DNA of 64,000 bases, taken from the NCBI GenBank assembly GCA_900318115.1, contig ONJJ01000012.1, positions 1-64,000 of the forward strand. Reading direction: 5' to 3'. Source of the stretch: an uncultured Prevotellaceae bacterium. GTDB taxonomy: Bacteria > Bacteroidota > Bacteroidia > Bacteroidales > Bacteroidaceae. Numbering within the stretch: position 1 is the stretch's first letter; the number at the start of each line of letters is the position of its first letter. Below the pieces are notes generated by a model that searched no databases, was not told the DNA's origin, and saw only the letters and a program-made list of their open reading frames with translations. Below, in pieces: positions 1 through 8,252 of this stretch. The position numbers were made by a program, and so were the translations under genes.

Positions 1-1077
1 CTGAGAGAAATAGACGAGGTAGAGCATGTAGGCGGTGAAGCCGAAGCCGTAGCCGAACTGTTCGATGAAGACGCAGAGGTTGATGATGAACAGGGGGGAG
101 GGATCCGTGGCTGCAGCCAAGGACGGAGCGACGTAGGCGAGATAGACATAGACGAGGTCAGGCAAGGAGATGGCGAGCACCATGGGCCAGAGCCAACGCT
201 TCAGTCCATGACGTGAAACGCACCAGCCGCCGAGCAGGCCACCGATGGTGAGTCCGATGATGCCCACGGTACCATAGGTGAAGCCCACGGCTTCCGTGCT
301 TAGCCCCAGGCCTCCGGCATCGGGTGTATCGAGCAGGAAGGGGTTGGCAATCTTCACGAGCTGCCCTTCGGGAAAACGGAAGAGGAGCATGAAAAGCAGG
401 GCGGGGATGATGTGGGGCTTGGTGAAGAAGGTCTTCAGGGCGAGCCAGAAATCACTCAGCACCCCCGCGCGTTGCTGACTGATTTCAGGATGAGATACTT
501 TGGGCAATGCCATACTATGCCACAACCAGAGGGCGAGGAAGGTGCCGGCAAGGACGAGGAAGGCGATGCTCCACGCCATGGGAACGGTCTGGGACTTCTC
601 CAGCCAGCCGGCAAGCATGACGAGGAGACCCTGGCCTACGATGTTGCCGATGCGATAGAAGGTGCTGCGGACACCGACGTAGAGGCTCTGGTCGTGGGTG
701 CTGAGACCCAGGATATAGAGGCCGTCGGCAGCGATGTCGTGTGTGGCGCTGGCGAAGGCGAGGATCCAGAAGAAGGCCAGCGAGCCTTGTAGCCAGTAGG
801 TAGTGGGAAGGGTGAAGGCGATGCCAGCGAAGCCTGCACCGATGAGCAACTGCATCAGCAGCACCCACCAGCGTTCGGTCCGGATGGCAGCGATAAAGGG
901 GCTCCACAGCGGCTTGATGACCCAGGGCAGATAGAGCCAGGAGGTATAGAAGGCCAACTCCGTGTTGGAGAGTCCAAGACGTTTGTACATCGTGGTGGCG
1001 ATGACCATCACAGCGACATAGGGTAGTGCCTCGGCGAGGTAAAGGGAGGGCACCCAGGCGTAGGGTTTGTTTTGCAT
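1..1077 (-). CDS. AmpG-like MFS permease (3' end outside window)
   Basis: Reading leftward from the ATG at 1075-1077, the frame stays open to the window edge (359 codons), so the C-terminus is missing. The product begins MQNKPYAWVPSLYLAEALPY and continues with many hydrophobic helices. The N-terminal pattern, with LGLSNTELAFYTSWLYLPW and then IKPLWSP, is typical of the AmpG/PAT branch of the major facilitator superfamily. Family members import muropeptides or acetyl-CoA-like substrates across the inner membrane. It lies 65 nt downstream of another MFS-like gene on the same strand and probably shares a transcript with it and proS. The substrate cannot be told from sequence. Family assignment is fairly sure; a role in muropeptide recycling is inference. 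Confidence 0.8.
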   Translation of the reverse strand, partial: MQNKPYAWVPSLYLAEALPYVAVMVIATTMYKRLGLSNTELAFYTSWLYLPWVIKPLWSPFIAAIRTERWWVLLMQLLIGAGFAGIAFTLPTTYWLQGSLAFFWILAFASATHDIAADGLYILGLSTHDQSLYVGVRSTFYRIGNIVGQGLLVMLAGWLEKSQTVPMAWSIAFLVLAGTFLALWLWHSMALPKVSHPEISQQRAGVLSDFWLALKTFFTKPHIIPALLFMLLFRFPEGQLVKIANPFLLDTPDAGGLGLSTEAVGFTYGTVGIIGLTIGGLLGGWCVSRHGLKRWLWPMVLAISLPDLVYVYLAYVAPSLAAATDPSPLFIINLCVFIEQFGYGFGFTAYMLYLVYFSQ

Positions 1078-1142
1078 GAGTTATGTGTTGAATGTTCTTC
1101 GCAAGCGCAGCAAGCACGCTGAAGCGGATAGTCGCCTGCGGA

Positions 1143-2426
1143 TTAATTGTCAATTCGATGATGCGATGATTCGCAACTCACCGCTCCGCTGGCCGATGAC
1201 TCGCCGATCTGCCTCATCGCCACATAGGCGGCCGTCCACGCGGGAAGCGCCAGGAGGGTGTCGGCAAGGAAGAAATCGTGGAAGCCGAGGCGGGTGACAA
1301 GCCAGCCGGAGGCTGCCATGGGCAAGAGCATGACCATTGAAACGAGGGGGATATAGAGGTAATTGATGGTACTGCGATAACGCTCGCCGGAGATATAGCG
1401 GACGAAGGGCACCGTGGCATTCAGCCCGTAGCCAAAGCAGAACTGAGCCACCAAAGTGGCAATGCACAGCGACAGGAGATCATCCGGCAGCAGGATTGAC
1501 AACAGCCAATAGACCGCCGGCGAGAGTCCCAGCAGGAATGCTGCCACGCGGGGTGTCTGGCGCCAATGGCCCAAGGCCAAAGCAGCACTGAAGGCAATGA
1601 CACCCACGGTGCCCTGAGCCAGGCCTATCCACTGAAGCGAAGCACCCAGGCCGCCTTGCGCGCGCGAACCTATAAAGAATAATACGCGCGTGTGGAAGAG
1701 CAACGCCTGGGGCAGCAGCAGCAGGAAGAGACAAAGGACCACCACCCACCAATGAGGTTTCTGCGCGATGCGGTCGATGACTCGCACCTCAGCCCGCATG
1801 GCCGCGAGCAGCGAGGACGATGCTGTGGCGGGAGAGAACTGTGGGGCACGCAGGGCGCAGAGGTTATAGACAACGAGCAACATATAGATGCCCGCCAGAA
1901 CGTAAACCGCCATGCTCCACGAGAGGGGCATGGCATTGCGACGGTTGTGGTAGAATATCTCGAGAAAGCCCACGCCGACAATCATGACACCATAGGTCAG
2001 CACGGTGGTGGACTGGGAGAAGAGCATCTTCCAACTGTTGTAGTAGCGCTGACGGCGGGGCCGCAGCATGTGCTCATAGTACATACGGGCTGCCAGCTCG
2101 TGGTGGGCACACAGCAGGCAGAGCATGAACAGACAGGCGAAGACCAGCTGCCGGCTGTAGGACGTTTCCGTGAAACAGAAGGCCAAGGCTATGAGCAGCA
2201 GGCAGATACCACATTCCACGAACTTCAGCTGAAGCTGGTAATGCCCCGTCTGACGGATGCGTGCCCGCACGAAGGACTTCATCACCCATGGCAACGTCAG
2301 CAGGGCACACAGCAGCGTGCTACTCTCCCACCCCACTCCGAGCTGCAGGAACATCAGCAGCGCCACGAAGGTGATCATGGCGCTGGGGATGGCCTCTGCG
2401 GCGAACAAGGTGGGTAGCCAGGGCAT
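1143..2426 (-). CDS. MFS-like integral membrane protein, diverged AmpG-type paralogue
   Basis: 427 residues with about 12 hydrophobic segments and no signal peptide. The N-terminus (MPWLPTLFAAEAIPS, then LTLPWVMKSFVRARI) has the same layout as the adjacent AmpG-like permease (AEALPY, then LYLPWVIKPLWSP). The two look like tandem paralogues, with this copy much more diverged. The middle holds a basic cytoplasmic loop (LRPRRQRYY) near residues 120-130. It starts 24 nt after the proS stop on the same strand, so co-transcription with proS is likely. The substrate is unknown. The tail after residue 410 is polar and not conserved-looking. It could be a transporter that has lost or changed specificity. 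Confidence 0.65.
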   Translation of the reverse strand: MPWLPTLFAAEAIPSAMITFVALLMFLQLGVGWESSTLLCALLTLPWVMKSFVRARIRQTGHYQLQLKFVECGICLLLIALAFCFTETSYSRQLVFACLFMLCLLCAHHELAARMYYEHMLRPRRQRYYNSWKMLFSQSTTVLTYGVMIVGVGFLEIFYHNRRNAMPLSWSMAVYVLAGIYMLLVVYNLCALRAPQFSPATASSSLLAAMRAEVRVIDRIAQKPHWWVVVLCLFLLLLPQALLFHTRVLFFIGSRAQGGLGASLQWIGLAQGTVGVIAFSAALALGHWRQTPRVAAFLLGLSPAVYWLLSILLPDDLLSLCIATLVAQFCFGYGLNATVPFVRYISGERYRSTINYLYIPLVSMVMLLPMAASGWLVTRLGFHDFFLADTLLALPAWTAAYVAMRQIGESSASGAVSCESSHHRIDN

Positions 2427-2450
2427 TTCCTATCGAGGTGGGTTCTATAC

Positions 2451-3932
2451 TCAATATGAACGGGCGATGAGCACGCGGTACTTGGCAGGTTTGCCAGTGA
2501 CCATATCCACTCCGGGGGTCTGCTCGAAGGCGAAGGGCACGCAACGGATGGTGGCCTGCGTCTCCTCCTTGATGCGTGCCTCGGTCTCGGGCGTGCCGTC
2601 CCAGTGGCAGAGGAAGAAGCCTCCGTACTTCACGCGCTCCTTGAACTCCTCGTAGTTCTCGCACTCGAAGATATGCTCGTCGCGGAACTTCAGGGCTTTC
2701 TGGAAGATGTTCTGCTGGATGTCGTCCAGGAGCTGCTTCACATGCTGTGCGATGCCTTCGACGGAGAGTTCCTCCTTCTCCAGGGTGTCGCGACGCATCA
2801 GTTCGATGGTGCCGTTCTCCAGGTCGCGTCCGCCCATGACCAGACGCACAGGCACGCCCTTCAGCTCGTAGTCAGCGAACTTGAAGCCAGGACGCTTCTG
2901 GTCGTTGTCGTCCAACTTGACGCTGATACCCAGCGCCTTCAGCTCGTCGGCGATGGAGCTCAGCTTCTCGCGGATGGCAGCCAGCTGTTCCTCGGTCTTA
3001 TAAATAGGAATGAGCACCACCTGTATGGGAGCCAGGGCGGGAGGCAGCACGAGGCCGTTGTCGTCGGAGTGTGTCATGATGAGGGCACCCATCAGTCGGG
3101 TGCTGACGCCCCACGACGTAGCCCAGGCGTACTCGGGCTGGTTGTCTTTGTTCAGGAACTGCACGTCGAAGGCGCGTCCGAAGTTCTGGCCGAGGAAGTG
3201 GCTGGTGCCGCTCTGCAGGGCCTTGCCATCCTGCATCATCGCCTCGATGGTGTAGGTGTCCAGGGCACCGGCGAAGCGTTCCGTCTCGGACTTCACGCCT
3301 TGCATGACGGGCACTGCCATGACGTTCTCTGCAAAGTCTGCGTACACGCGCAGCATCATGCGCGCACGTTCCTCTGCTTCTTCGCGCGTGGCGTGAGCCG
3401 TATGTCCCTCCTGCCAAAGGAACTCGGCCGTGCGCAGGAACAGACGCGTACGCATCTCCCAGCGCATGACATTTGCCCACTGGTTGATGAGCAGGGGCAG
3501 GTCACGGTAGCTGTGTATCCAGTTCTTGTAGGTGTTCCAGATGATGGTCTCGGAGGTAGGACGGATGATCAGTTCCTCCTCCAGCTTGGCATCGGGGTCC
3601 ACGACCACGCCGTCGTGCGTATCGTTGGTCTTCAGGCGGTAGTGCGTCACCACGGCGCACTCCTTGGCGAAGCCTTCGACGTGCTCTGCCTCACGGCTGA
3701 GGAAGCTCTTGGGAATGAGCAGGGGGAAGTAGGCGTTCTGCACGCCGGTCTCCTTGAACATCGCATCCAGCTTGTGCTGCATTTTCTCCCAGATGGCGTA
3801 GCCATAGGGCTTGATGACCATGCAGCCGCGCACGTCGCTCTGTTCGGCCAGGTCGGCCTTCACCACGAGTTCGTTATACCACTGCGAGTAGTTCTCGCTT
3901 CGTTTTGTCAGATTCTTCAGTTCTTTTGCCAT
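2451..3932 (-). CDS. proS: Prolyl-tRNA synthetase (archaeal/eukaryotic type, ProS type 3)
   Basis: 493 residues. It charges tRNA-Pro with proline in the cytoplasm. Class II aaRS features are visible: [20 protein letters not shown] (motif 2 region) with EGHTAHAT, then [20 protein letters not shown] and [10 protein letters not shown] (motif 3 region), followed by the anticodon-binding domain (VVLIPIYK onward). The C-terminus ends in the aromatic RVLIARSY characteristic of the short type 3 enzymes, which lack the editing insertion of bacterial-type ProRS. The Met start [20 protein letters not shown] matches the family. A TAnnTTTG box lies about 260 nt upstream, leaving a long leader filled with a degenerate repeat array. 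Two MFS genes follow closely downstream. Confidence 0.97.
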   Translation of the reverse strand: MAKELKNLTKRSENYSQWYNELVVKADLAEQSDVRGCMVIKPYGYAIWEKMQHKLDAMFKETGVQNAYFPLLIPKSFLSREAEHVEGFAKECAVVTHYRLKTNDTHDGVVVDPDAKLEEELIIRPTSETIIWNTYKNWIHSYRDLPLLINQWANVMRWEMRTRLFLRTAEFLWQEGHTAHATREEAEERARMMLRVYADFAENVMAVPVMQGVKSETERFAGALDTYTIEAMMQDGKALQSGTSHFLGQNFGRAFDVQFLNKDNQPEYAWATSWGVSTRLMGALIMTHSDDNGLVLPPALAPIQVVLIPIYKTEEQLAAIREKLSSIADELKALGISVKLDDNDQKRPGFKFADYELKGVPVRLVMGGRDLENGTIELMRRDTLEKEELSVEGIAQHVKQLLDDIQQNIFQKALKFRDEHIFECENYEEFKERVKYGGFFLCHWDGTPETEARIKEETQATIRCVPFAFEQTPGVDMVTGKPAKYRVLIARSY

Positions 3933-3956
3933 ATATTTTTGCGCGGCACGGCCGCT

Positions 3957-4137
3957 GTTTAGAGTTTAGAGTGTAGAGTTTAGAGTTTAGAGTAGTATCT
4001 AAGTTTAGAGTTGAGAGTTTAGAGTTTAGAGTAGTATCTAAGTTGAGAGTTTAGAGTTTAGAGTAGTATCTAAGTTTAGAGTTTAGAGTGTAGAGTAGTA
4101 TCTAAGTTGAGAGTTGAGAGTTTAGAGTGTAGAGTTG
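3957..4137. repeat. Degenerate GTTTAGAG word array in the proS leader
   Basis: About 180 bp of imperfect repeats of the words GTTTAGAG, GTGTAGAG and GTTGAGA, with a longer period of roughly 32-38 bp marked by four copies of AGAGTAGTATCTAAG. It lies between the proS start codon (3932) and its presumed promoter (4194-4201), so it would be transcribed as the proS leader. It has no coding potential and no clear stem-loop. With the divergent promoters around it, it fills the 396-bp gap between proS and the OmpA-like gene. Confidence 0.9.
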
Positions 4138-4193
4138 ATGGCTAAGAGGCATAATTAATGCAACTCCGGTGGCCATTTCCCCGATTTTGGGCG

Positions 4194-4201
4194 CAAAGTT
4201 A
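4194..4201 (-). promoter_or_regulatory. Putative proS promoter (-7 TAACTTTG)
   Basis: Minus-strand TAACTTTG matches the Bacteroidota TAnnTTTG box. No good -33 TTTG is seen at 19-21 nt. Confidence 0.55.
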
Positions 4202-4266
4202 GCTAAAATTCGTCAAAGAATGGAATAAATCCTCTGGTTTTGATACGTTGTTCGCTGGAAAATGCT

Positions 4267-4274
4267 TACTTTTG
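4267..4274 (+). promoter_or_regulatory. Putative promoter of the OmpA-like gene (TACTTTTG)
   Basis: Plus-strand TACTTTTG fits TAnnTTTG and lies about 55 nt before the start codon at 4329. TTG at 4248-4250 could serve as an upstream element, but the spacing is short (16 nt). Confidence 0.6.
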
Positions 4275-4328
4275 CACCGAAAAGCAGTTTTAACAACACT
4301 ATCTATTCACTAAAATCACGAAAGAACA

Positions 4329-5054
4329 ATGAAAGGATTAAAGTTTTATGCACTCGGCCTCGCTGCCGCTTTGATGCTGAACTCCTGTGGCATGACCAAT
4401 ACCGCCAAGGGCGGTATCATCGGTGGTAGTGGCGGTGCCGCTCTCGGCGCAGCCCTGGGCGCACTCATCGCTAAGAGCGGTAATAAAGGCAAGTGGGCCG
4501 GCATCGCCGGAGGTATCGGCGCAGCTGCCGGCACAGCCGTAGGTCTGGTCATCGGCAAGAAGATGGACAATGCCAAGAAGGCTGCCGAAGCCATCGCCAA
4601 CGCCAAGGTCGAAGACGCCACCGACGCCAACGGCTACCAGGCCGTGAAGGTCACCTTCGAGAGCGGTATCCTCTTCCAGAGCAGCAAGGCTGTCCTGAAT
4701 GCTGCCGCACAGAGCTCCCTCACCCAGTTCGCCACCAACGTCCTCGCTGCCAACCCCGACATGAACGTGGGCATCGTCGGCTACACCGACAACGACCCCT
4801 GGAAGGGCAAGACCGCCGAGCAGAGCGTGGCTGCCAACCAGCAGCTGTCGCAGCAGCGCGCACAGGCTGTCAGCAGCTTCCTCCTGAGCCATGGCGCAAC
4901 AGCCAACCAGATCAAGGAAGTGGCAGGTCTGGGCGAAAGCAACCCCGTGGCCGACAACAGCACCGCTGCCGGCAAGCAGCAGAACCGCCGCGTGGAGGTC
5001 TATCTCTATGCCAGCCAGGAGATGATCGACGCCGCCAAGACTCAGGCTCAGTAA
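4329..5054 (+). CDS. OmpA-family lipoprotein with glycine-zipper segment
   Basis: 241 residues. A lipoprotein signal ends at LMLNSCGM (Cys20), so the protein is predicted to be anchored in the outer membrane facing the periplasm. Residues 28-80 form a Gly/Ala-rich glycine-zipper stretch (GGIIGGSGGAALGAALGAL, then a second GIAGGIGAAAGTAVG block) as in YiaD-type proteins. Residues 110-230 are an OmpA C-terminal peptidoglycan-binding domain: VTFESGILFQSS, VGYTDND, LSQQRAQAVSSFL and the closing QQNRRVEVYLYA. The probable role is to tether the outer membrane to peptidoglycan. It is a single-gene unit with its own promoter and a strong terminator right after the stop. Confidence 0.93.
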   Translation: MKGLKFYALGLAAALMLNSCGMTNTAKGGIIGGSGGAALGAALGALIAKSGNKGKWAGIAGGIGAAAGTAVGLVIGKKMDNAKKAAEAIANAKVEDATDANGYQAVKVTFESGILFQSSKAVLNAAAQSSLTQFATNVLAANPDMNVGIVGYTDNDPWKGKTAEQSVAANQQLSQQRAQAVSSFLLSHGATANQIKEVAGLGESNPVADNSTAAGKQQNRRVEVYLYASQEMIDAAKTQAQ

Positions 5055-5079
5055 GCCGACTGCCTGACAATAGGAAACA

Positions 5080-5119
5080 GAAGCCCCTCACCTGTTGGCG
5101 AGGGGCTTCCGCTTTTTTT
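5080..5119 (+). terminator. Rho-independent terminator after the OmpA-like gene
   Basis: Perfect 10-bp stem GAAGCCCCTC / GAGGGGCTTC (5080-5089 with 5100-5109), a 10-nt loop, then seven T at 5113-5119. It lies 25 nt past the stop codon and separates the convergent TRIC-like gene. Confidence 0.93.
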
Positions 5120-5169
5120 ATCCCAAAACAATTCGAATGACCGATTGGGAGATTATATCACCATGGTTT

Positions 5170-5832
5170 CTATGATTCTGCCTTCAGCGTGGGCAGTCCC
5201 CAGCCGTACTTCACAGCCAGCATACGGATGGCGATGGCCACGGTGCAGGAGAGGACGGCACTGCCTTCGGGCGCCCAGCCGAGGCCATGAAGACAGCCGA
5301 TATAGACAAGACCTCCGGCCAGGCAGCAGGTGGCATAGATTTCCTTGCGGAAGATGAGGGGTACCTCGTTGATGAGGATGTCGCGCAGGACACCACCGCC
5401 GGCACCCGTGATGACGCCCAGGCAGATGGCAGCCCAGGTGGGCATACCGAGGCCCAGGGCTTTCTCAATACCGATGACGTTGAAGAGCGAGAAACCGATG
5501 CAGTCGAAGAGGAACCAGGTGTTGTTCTGACGCACCAGCCACCGGCGGAAAGCGATGACCCAGACGAGGCCGAAGAGACACGTGAGGAGGTAGATGGGGT
5601 CCTCGAGCCAGAAGGGTGTCTTGCCGATGAGCAGGTCGCGGGTGGTGCCACCGCCTACGGCCGTTGCCGTGCCGACGATGAAGGCTCCGAAGAGGTCGAA
5701 TTTCTTGGCGGCAGAGAGGCGTGCCCCAGAGACGGCACCTGCCAGAGTGCCTATGAGTTCCAGGACAACGAAGGACCAAGGGATGCTGAGCATGTCGCCC
5801 AGCTGCTGGAAAAACTGTTTGATGATTTCCAT
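5170..5832 (-). CDS. TRIC/UPF0126-family cation channel protein
   Basis: 220 residues with about seven hydrophobic segments. Two inverted-repeat signatures are present: ATAVGGGTTRDLLIG (residues 58-72) and ITGAGGGVLRDILINEVP (residues 141-158). These are the duplicated Gly-rich TRD/LRD motifs of the UPF0126 (YadS/YicG) family, whose bacterial members form trimeric intracellular-type cation channels. It would sit in the inner membrane. It starts 50 nt after the stop of the T9SS plug gene on the same strand, so the two are probably transcribed together, although no functional link is known. Length is normal for the family. Confidence 0.9.
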   Translation of the reverse strand: MEIIKQFFQQLGDMLSIPWSFVVLELIGTLAGAVSGARLSAAKKFDLFGAFIVGTATAVGGGTTRDLLIGKTPFWLEDPIYLLTCLFGLVWVIAFRRWLVRQNNTWFLFDCIGFSLFNVIGIEKALGLGMPTWAAICLGVITGAGGGVLRDILINEVPLIFRKEIYATCCLAGGLVYIGCLHGLGWAPEGSAVLSCTVAIAIRMLAVKYGWGLPTLKAES

Positions 5833-5882
5833 TTTGTATTCAATCTGAATTGCTTATATCGACGGCTATGGACTGATGCGTG

Positions 5883-7130
5883 TCAGGGTGCTCCTGTTTT
5901 CACGTTTGAATATCCGACGAGGGCATCGTAGCGCGCGCCTTGCGGACGATGGTAAACAAGAATGATGTATTCGTTCTCTGTCTCGTAGAAGTCACCCTCG
6001 GTGCGTGCGGTCTGCCCCACCCCGTCGGCGGAGAGTTGCCGGAACTGGTAGTTGTAGTAGCCCTGTTTGAGCAGAACGCTGCACTCATAGACACCCTGTG
6101 CCTCATCATACTCCATGCGACATTGCGGGTCGGGGAATCCATTGTCCCAGAGCCCCGTGACGTAAACATCACCTCCAGGCAGGCGGGGTGAATGGAGGAT
6201 GAAGTGAACGAAGAGGTACTCGGCCTCTGTCTCTGGCGACTCGTCCTCTGGAGCACGAATCACGTAGGCGCCATCGGCGTCTGGAGCGTAGGTGTAATTA
6301 TGCTGAGGTTCAACGGGAAAGAGGACAGCATGGCGATGGGGTTCCACCCAGAGCATACGATCAACTCCCATGCCGTTGAGCTGCACGTCGATGATCTCGA
6401 ACTTGTGGAACTCTGCTCCGGCGGGGAAGATGAGGTCGCGACGGTGGTTCCACTCTGCACCCGTGGCTTTCTGAATGTTGGGCGCCAGATCTACGACAGC
6501 ATTGTCCCACCGCCGATTCTGAAAGACGACGGTGTGGAGCTCACGCTGAGGATCGACGACACGGCGCTGGCCATAGCCGACGGTGAACGAGACCTGCTGG
6601 TGCTGCTGATTGAAATCGATATCGGTGTTGGCGTTCACATCCATCCCCACGGTCATCTCGGGCCTGAAGAGCGAGAAGCAGGCTTCCAACACGGGTTCGT
6701 CGCTGGAGTCGCGCTCGTCGCCATAGACGCGAACACGGTAGTTGCCGGGCAACAGCAGGCGAGTGTCTTCATTGGGAAAGCTGAAGCGATAGTGGGTGTA
6801 GAGGACAGTGGTATTGAAACTGGTCTCGTAGTCTTCGATGGGCTGGCCATTGAAGCCTGAGAGGTAGTCGCTCTCGAAAATCTCGTCGGCAGCCGTCCAG
6901 TCGGCATTGCAGAATTCCACCTTATATATATAACGCGTGTACTCGTGGGAGAGTTCGTCGAAACTGATTTCGACGGGCGACCCCAGACGCGCCACTGGAG
7001 GCTGCAGCGGATCGTGGTTGACGACGACGCGCACGGTGCGAATCTGCTCACTGAAGGAGCGGGTCTGCTGGGCAAAGGCATCAAAAGAGGCCAAAGCCAG
7101 GAGGAAGAGGAGCAAGAATGAATGTTTCAT
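5883..7130 (-). CDS. Type IX secretion system plug protein (DUF5103 family)
   Basis: 415 residues with a signal peptide (residues 1-20, ending FDAFAQ). The body is beta-rich. Features include RYIYKVEFCNADWT near residue 67, SDYLSGFNGQPIEDYETSFN near 87, a YTHYRFSFPNED strand and GDVYVTGLWDNGFPD near 322. This is the layout of the DUF5103 family, the soluble periplasmic protein shown to plug the SprA translocon of the T9SS. The function here is assigned by family. Its presence fits the T9SS-type sorting domains on several secreted proteins in this window. The promoter box lies only 5 nt before the ATG, which suggests a leaderless message. The TRIC-like gene follows. Confidence 0.88.
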   Translation of the reverse strand: MKHSFLLLFLLALASFDAFAQQTRSFSEQIRTVRVVVNHDPLQPPVARLGSPVEISFDELSHEYTRYIYKVEFCNADWTAADEIFESDYLSGFNGQPIEDYETSFNTTVLYTHYRFSFPNEDTRLLLPGNYRVRVYGDERDSSDEPVLEACFSLFRPEMTVGMDVNANTDIDFNQQHQQVSFTVGYGQRRVVDPQRELHTVVFQNRRWDNAVVDLAPNIQKATGAEWNHRRDLIFPAGAEFHKFEIIDVQLNGMGVDRMLWVEPHRHAVLFPVEPQHNYTYAPDADGAYVIRAPEDESPETEAEYLFVHFILHSPRLPGGDVYVTGLWDNGFPDPQCRMEYDEAQGVYECSVLLKQGYYNYQFRQLSADGVGQTARTEGDFYETENEYIILVYHRPQGARYDALVGYSNVKTGAP

Positions 7131-7134
7131 GGCG

Positions 7135-7142
7135 CAAAGGTA
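7135..7142 (-). promoter_or_regulatory. Putative T9SS plug promoter (TACCTTTG), nearly abutting the ATG
   Basis: Minus-strand TACCTTTG ends 5 nt before the start codon at 7130. Transcription would begin at or beside the ATG. Confidence 0.6.
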
Positions 7143-7147
7143 GGGAA

Positions 7148-7181
7148 AAGTTTAAAGTTTGAGGTTCAAAGTTCAAAGTTT
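7148..7181. repeat. Short AAAGTTTGAGG/TTCAAAG word array
   Basis: Degenerate repeats of TTTAAAGTTT, GAGGTTCAAAG and TTCAAAG lie between two divergent promoters. It resembles the other private word arrays in this window but with a different word. Confidence 0.6.
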
Positions 7182-7215
7182 TTGCGTTTTATGCCGCCGG
7201 ATGGAGACTTTTTCG

Positions 7216-7223
7216 TATCTTTG
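7216..7223 (+). promoter_or_regulatory. Putative promoter of the DUF1460 gene (TATCTTTG)
   Basis: TATCTTTG lies about 120 nt before the ATG. The leader between them is almost pure purine (AAAGAAAAAAG and AAAAATGAAAAG words), probably another slipped repeat array. Confidence 0.6.
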
Positions 7224-7339
7224 CGAGCAAAAAGATACGAAAAAGAAAAAAGAAAAAAAGAAAAAAGAAAAATGAATTAAAAGATAAAAATGAAAAGCGA
7301 AAAGAGAAAAGAGAAAAATGAAAAGTGAAAAATGATAAG

Positions 7340-8218
7340 ATGAAAATGAAAAAGTTTCTATTATCCTTCGCGCTGCTCGTGCTTGGTATGGCCGACGCAG
7401 CAGCTCTTACGTATCAGAAAGAAGACAGCATAGCCGTGGTTCGTCTGCTGCAGAAAGGTCAGCGACAGCCCGCCGGCGAGAACCTGGCACTCTTCTATGC
7501 CCAGGAACTGATGGGCAAGCCCTATGTGGGGAAGACCCTGGAGGTGAATCCCAAGGAAGAGTTGGCCGTGAACCTGCGCGAGTTGGATTGCACGACGCTG
7601 GTGGAAAACGTCCTGGCACTGGTGCTGACGACGCGCCATAAGAGCATACGTTTCAGCGACTTCTGCCGCAACCTGGAACGTGTGCGCTATAGCGACGGGA
7701 AGCTGAATGGCTACGCCTCACGCAACCATTACTTCAGCGAATGGATAGCCAGCAACAGCCAGCAAGGATTCGTCAGCGAGGTGAAAGGCAAGACGGGCGA
7801 CAGCCGCGGCGAACACTATCCCTTCGTGGAAAAACAAGTGCTGAACTGCACCTACATGAGCCAGCACCCAGATCGCTATCCGATGCTGAAAGGCGATGCC
7901 GAAGCACTGCGGCTGATCAAGGAGAATGAACGGCGCGTGAACGGACGCACCGTACGCTACATACCACGACGACTGTTAGGAAAGTCCAGGAAAGAACTGG
8001 GAGTGGTGCAGGACGGTGACATCCTGGCTATCGTCACCAAGAAGGCAGGACTGGATGTGTCCCATCTGGGGTTTGCCGTGTGGGGCACCGACGGCAAGCT
8101 GCATCTGCTGAATGCCAGCCAGATACACAAGCGCGTGGTACTGGAACCGATGACTCTGGAAGAATACATGAAGAAGCATCCCACCCAGCTGGGAGTCAGA
8201 GTCATCAGGGTCAAGTAA
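7340..8218 (+). CDS. DUF1460 amidase-like NlpC/P60-fold enzyme, secreted
   Basis: 292 residues from the ATG at 7340. The frame is open from a GTG at 7325, but the ATG gives the better signal peptide (MKMKKFLLSFALL, ending near ADAAA). The family (DUF1460) has a papain-like amidase fold related to N-acetylmuramoyl-L-alanine amidases. The catalytic Cys sits in RELDCTTLVENVLAL (Cys84 in this numbering) and the His in GLDVSHLGFAVWG. Predicted to act on peptidoglycan in the periplasm. The substrate bond is inferred from the family. It is convergent with mtgA, another cell-wall gene, with only 34 nt between the stops. Confidence 0.87.
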   Translation: MKMKKFLLSFALLVLGMADAAALTYQKEDSIAVVRLLQKGQRQPAGENLALFYAQELMGKPYVGKTLEVNPKEELAVNLRELDCTTLVENVLALVLTTRHKSIRFSDFCRNLERVRYSDGKLNGYASRNHYFSEWIASNSQQGFVSEVKGKTGDSRGEHYPFVEKQVLNCTYMSQHPDRYPMLKGDAEALRLIKENERRVNGRTVRYIPRRLLGKSRKELGVVQDGDILAIVTKKAGLDVSHLGFAVWGTDGKLHLLNASQIHKRVVLEPMTLEEYMKKHPTQLGVRVIRVK

Positions 8219-8252
8219 TGTCGAAAAATCGAAAAATCGAAATCTCGAAACC
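8219..8252. repeat. TCGAAAAA word array between convergent genes
   Basis: Three to four copies of the word TCGAAAAA/TCGAAATC directly follow the DUF1460 stop and fill the 34-bp gap to mtgA. Confidence 0.5.

Noticed and set aside
3957-4201. T-box or other riboswitch in the proS leader
   Set aside because: No specifier loop, T-box sequence or terminator; the leader is only word repeats.
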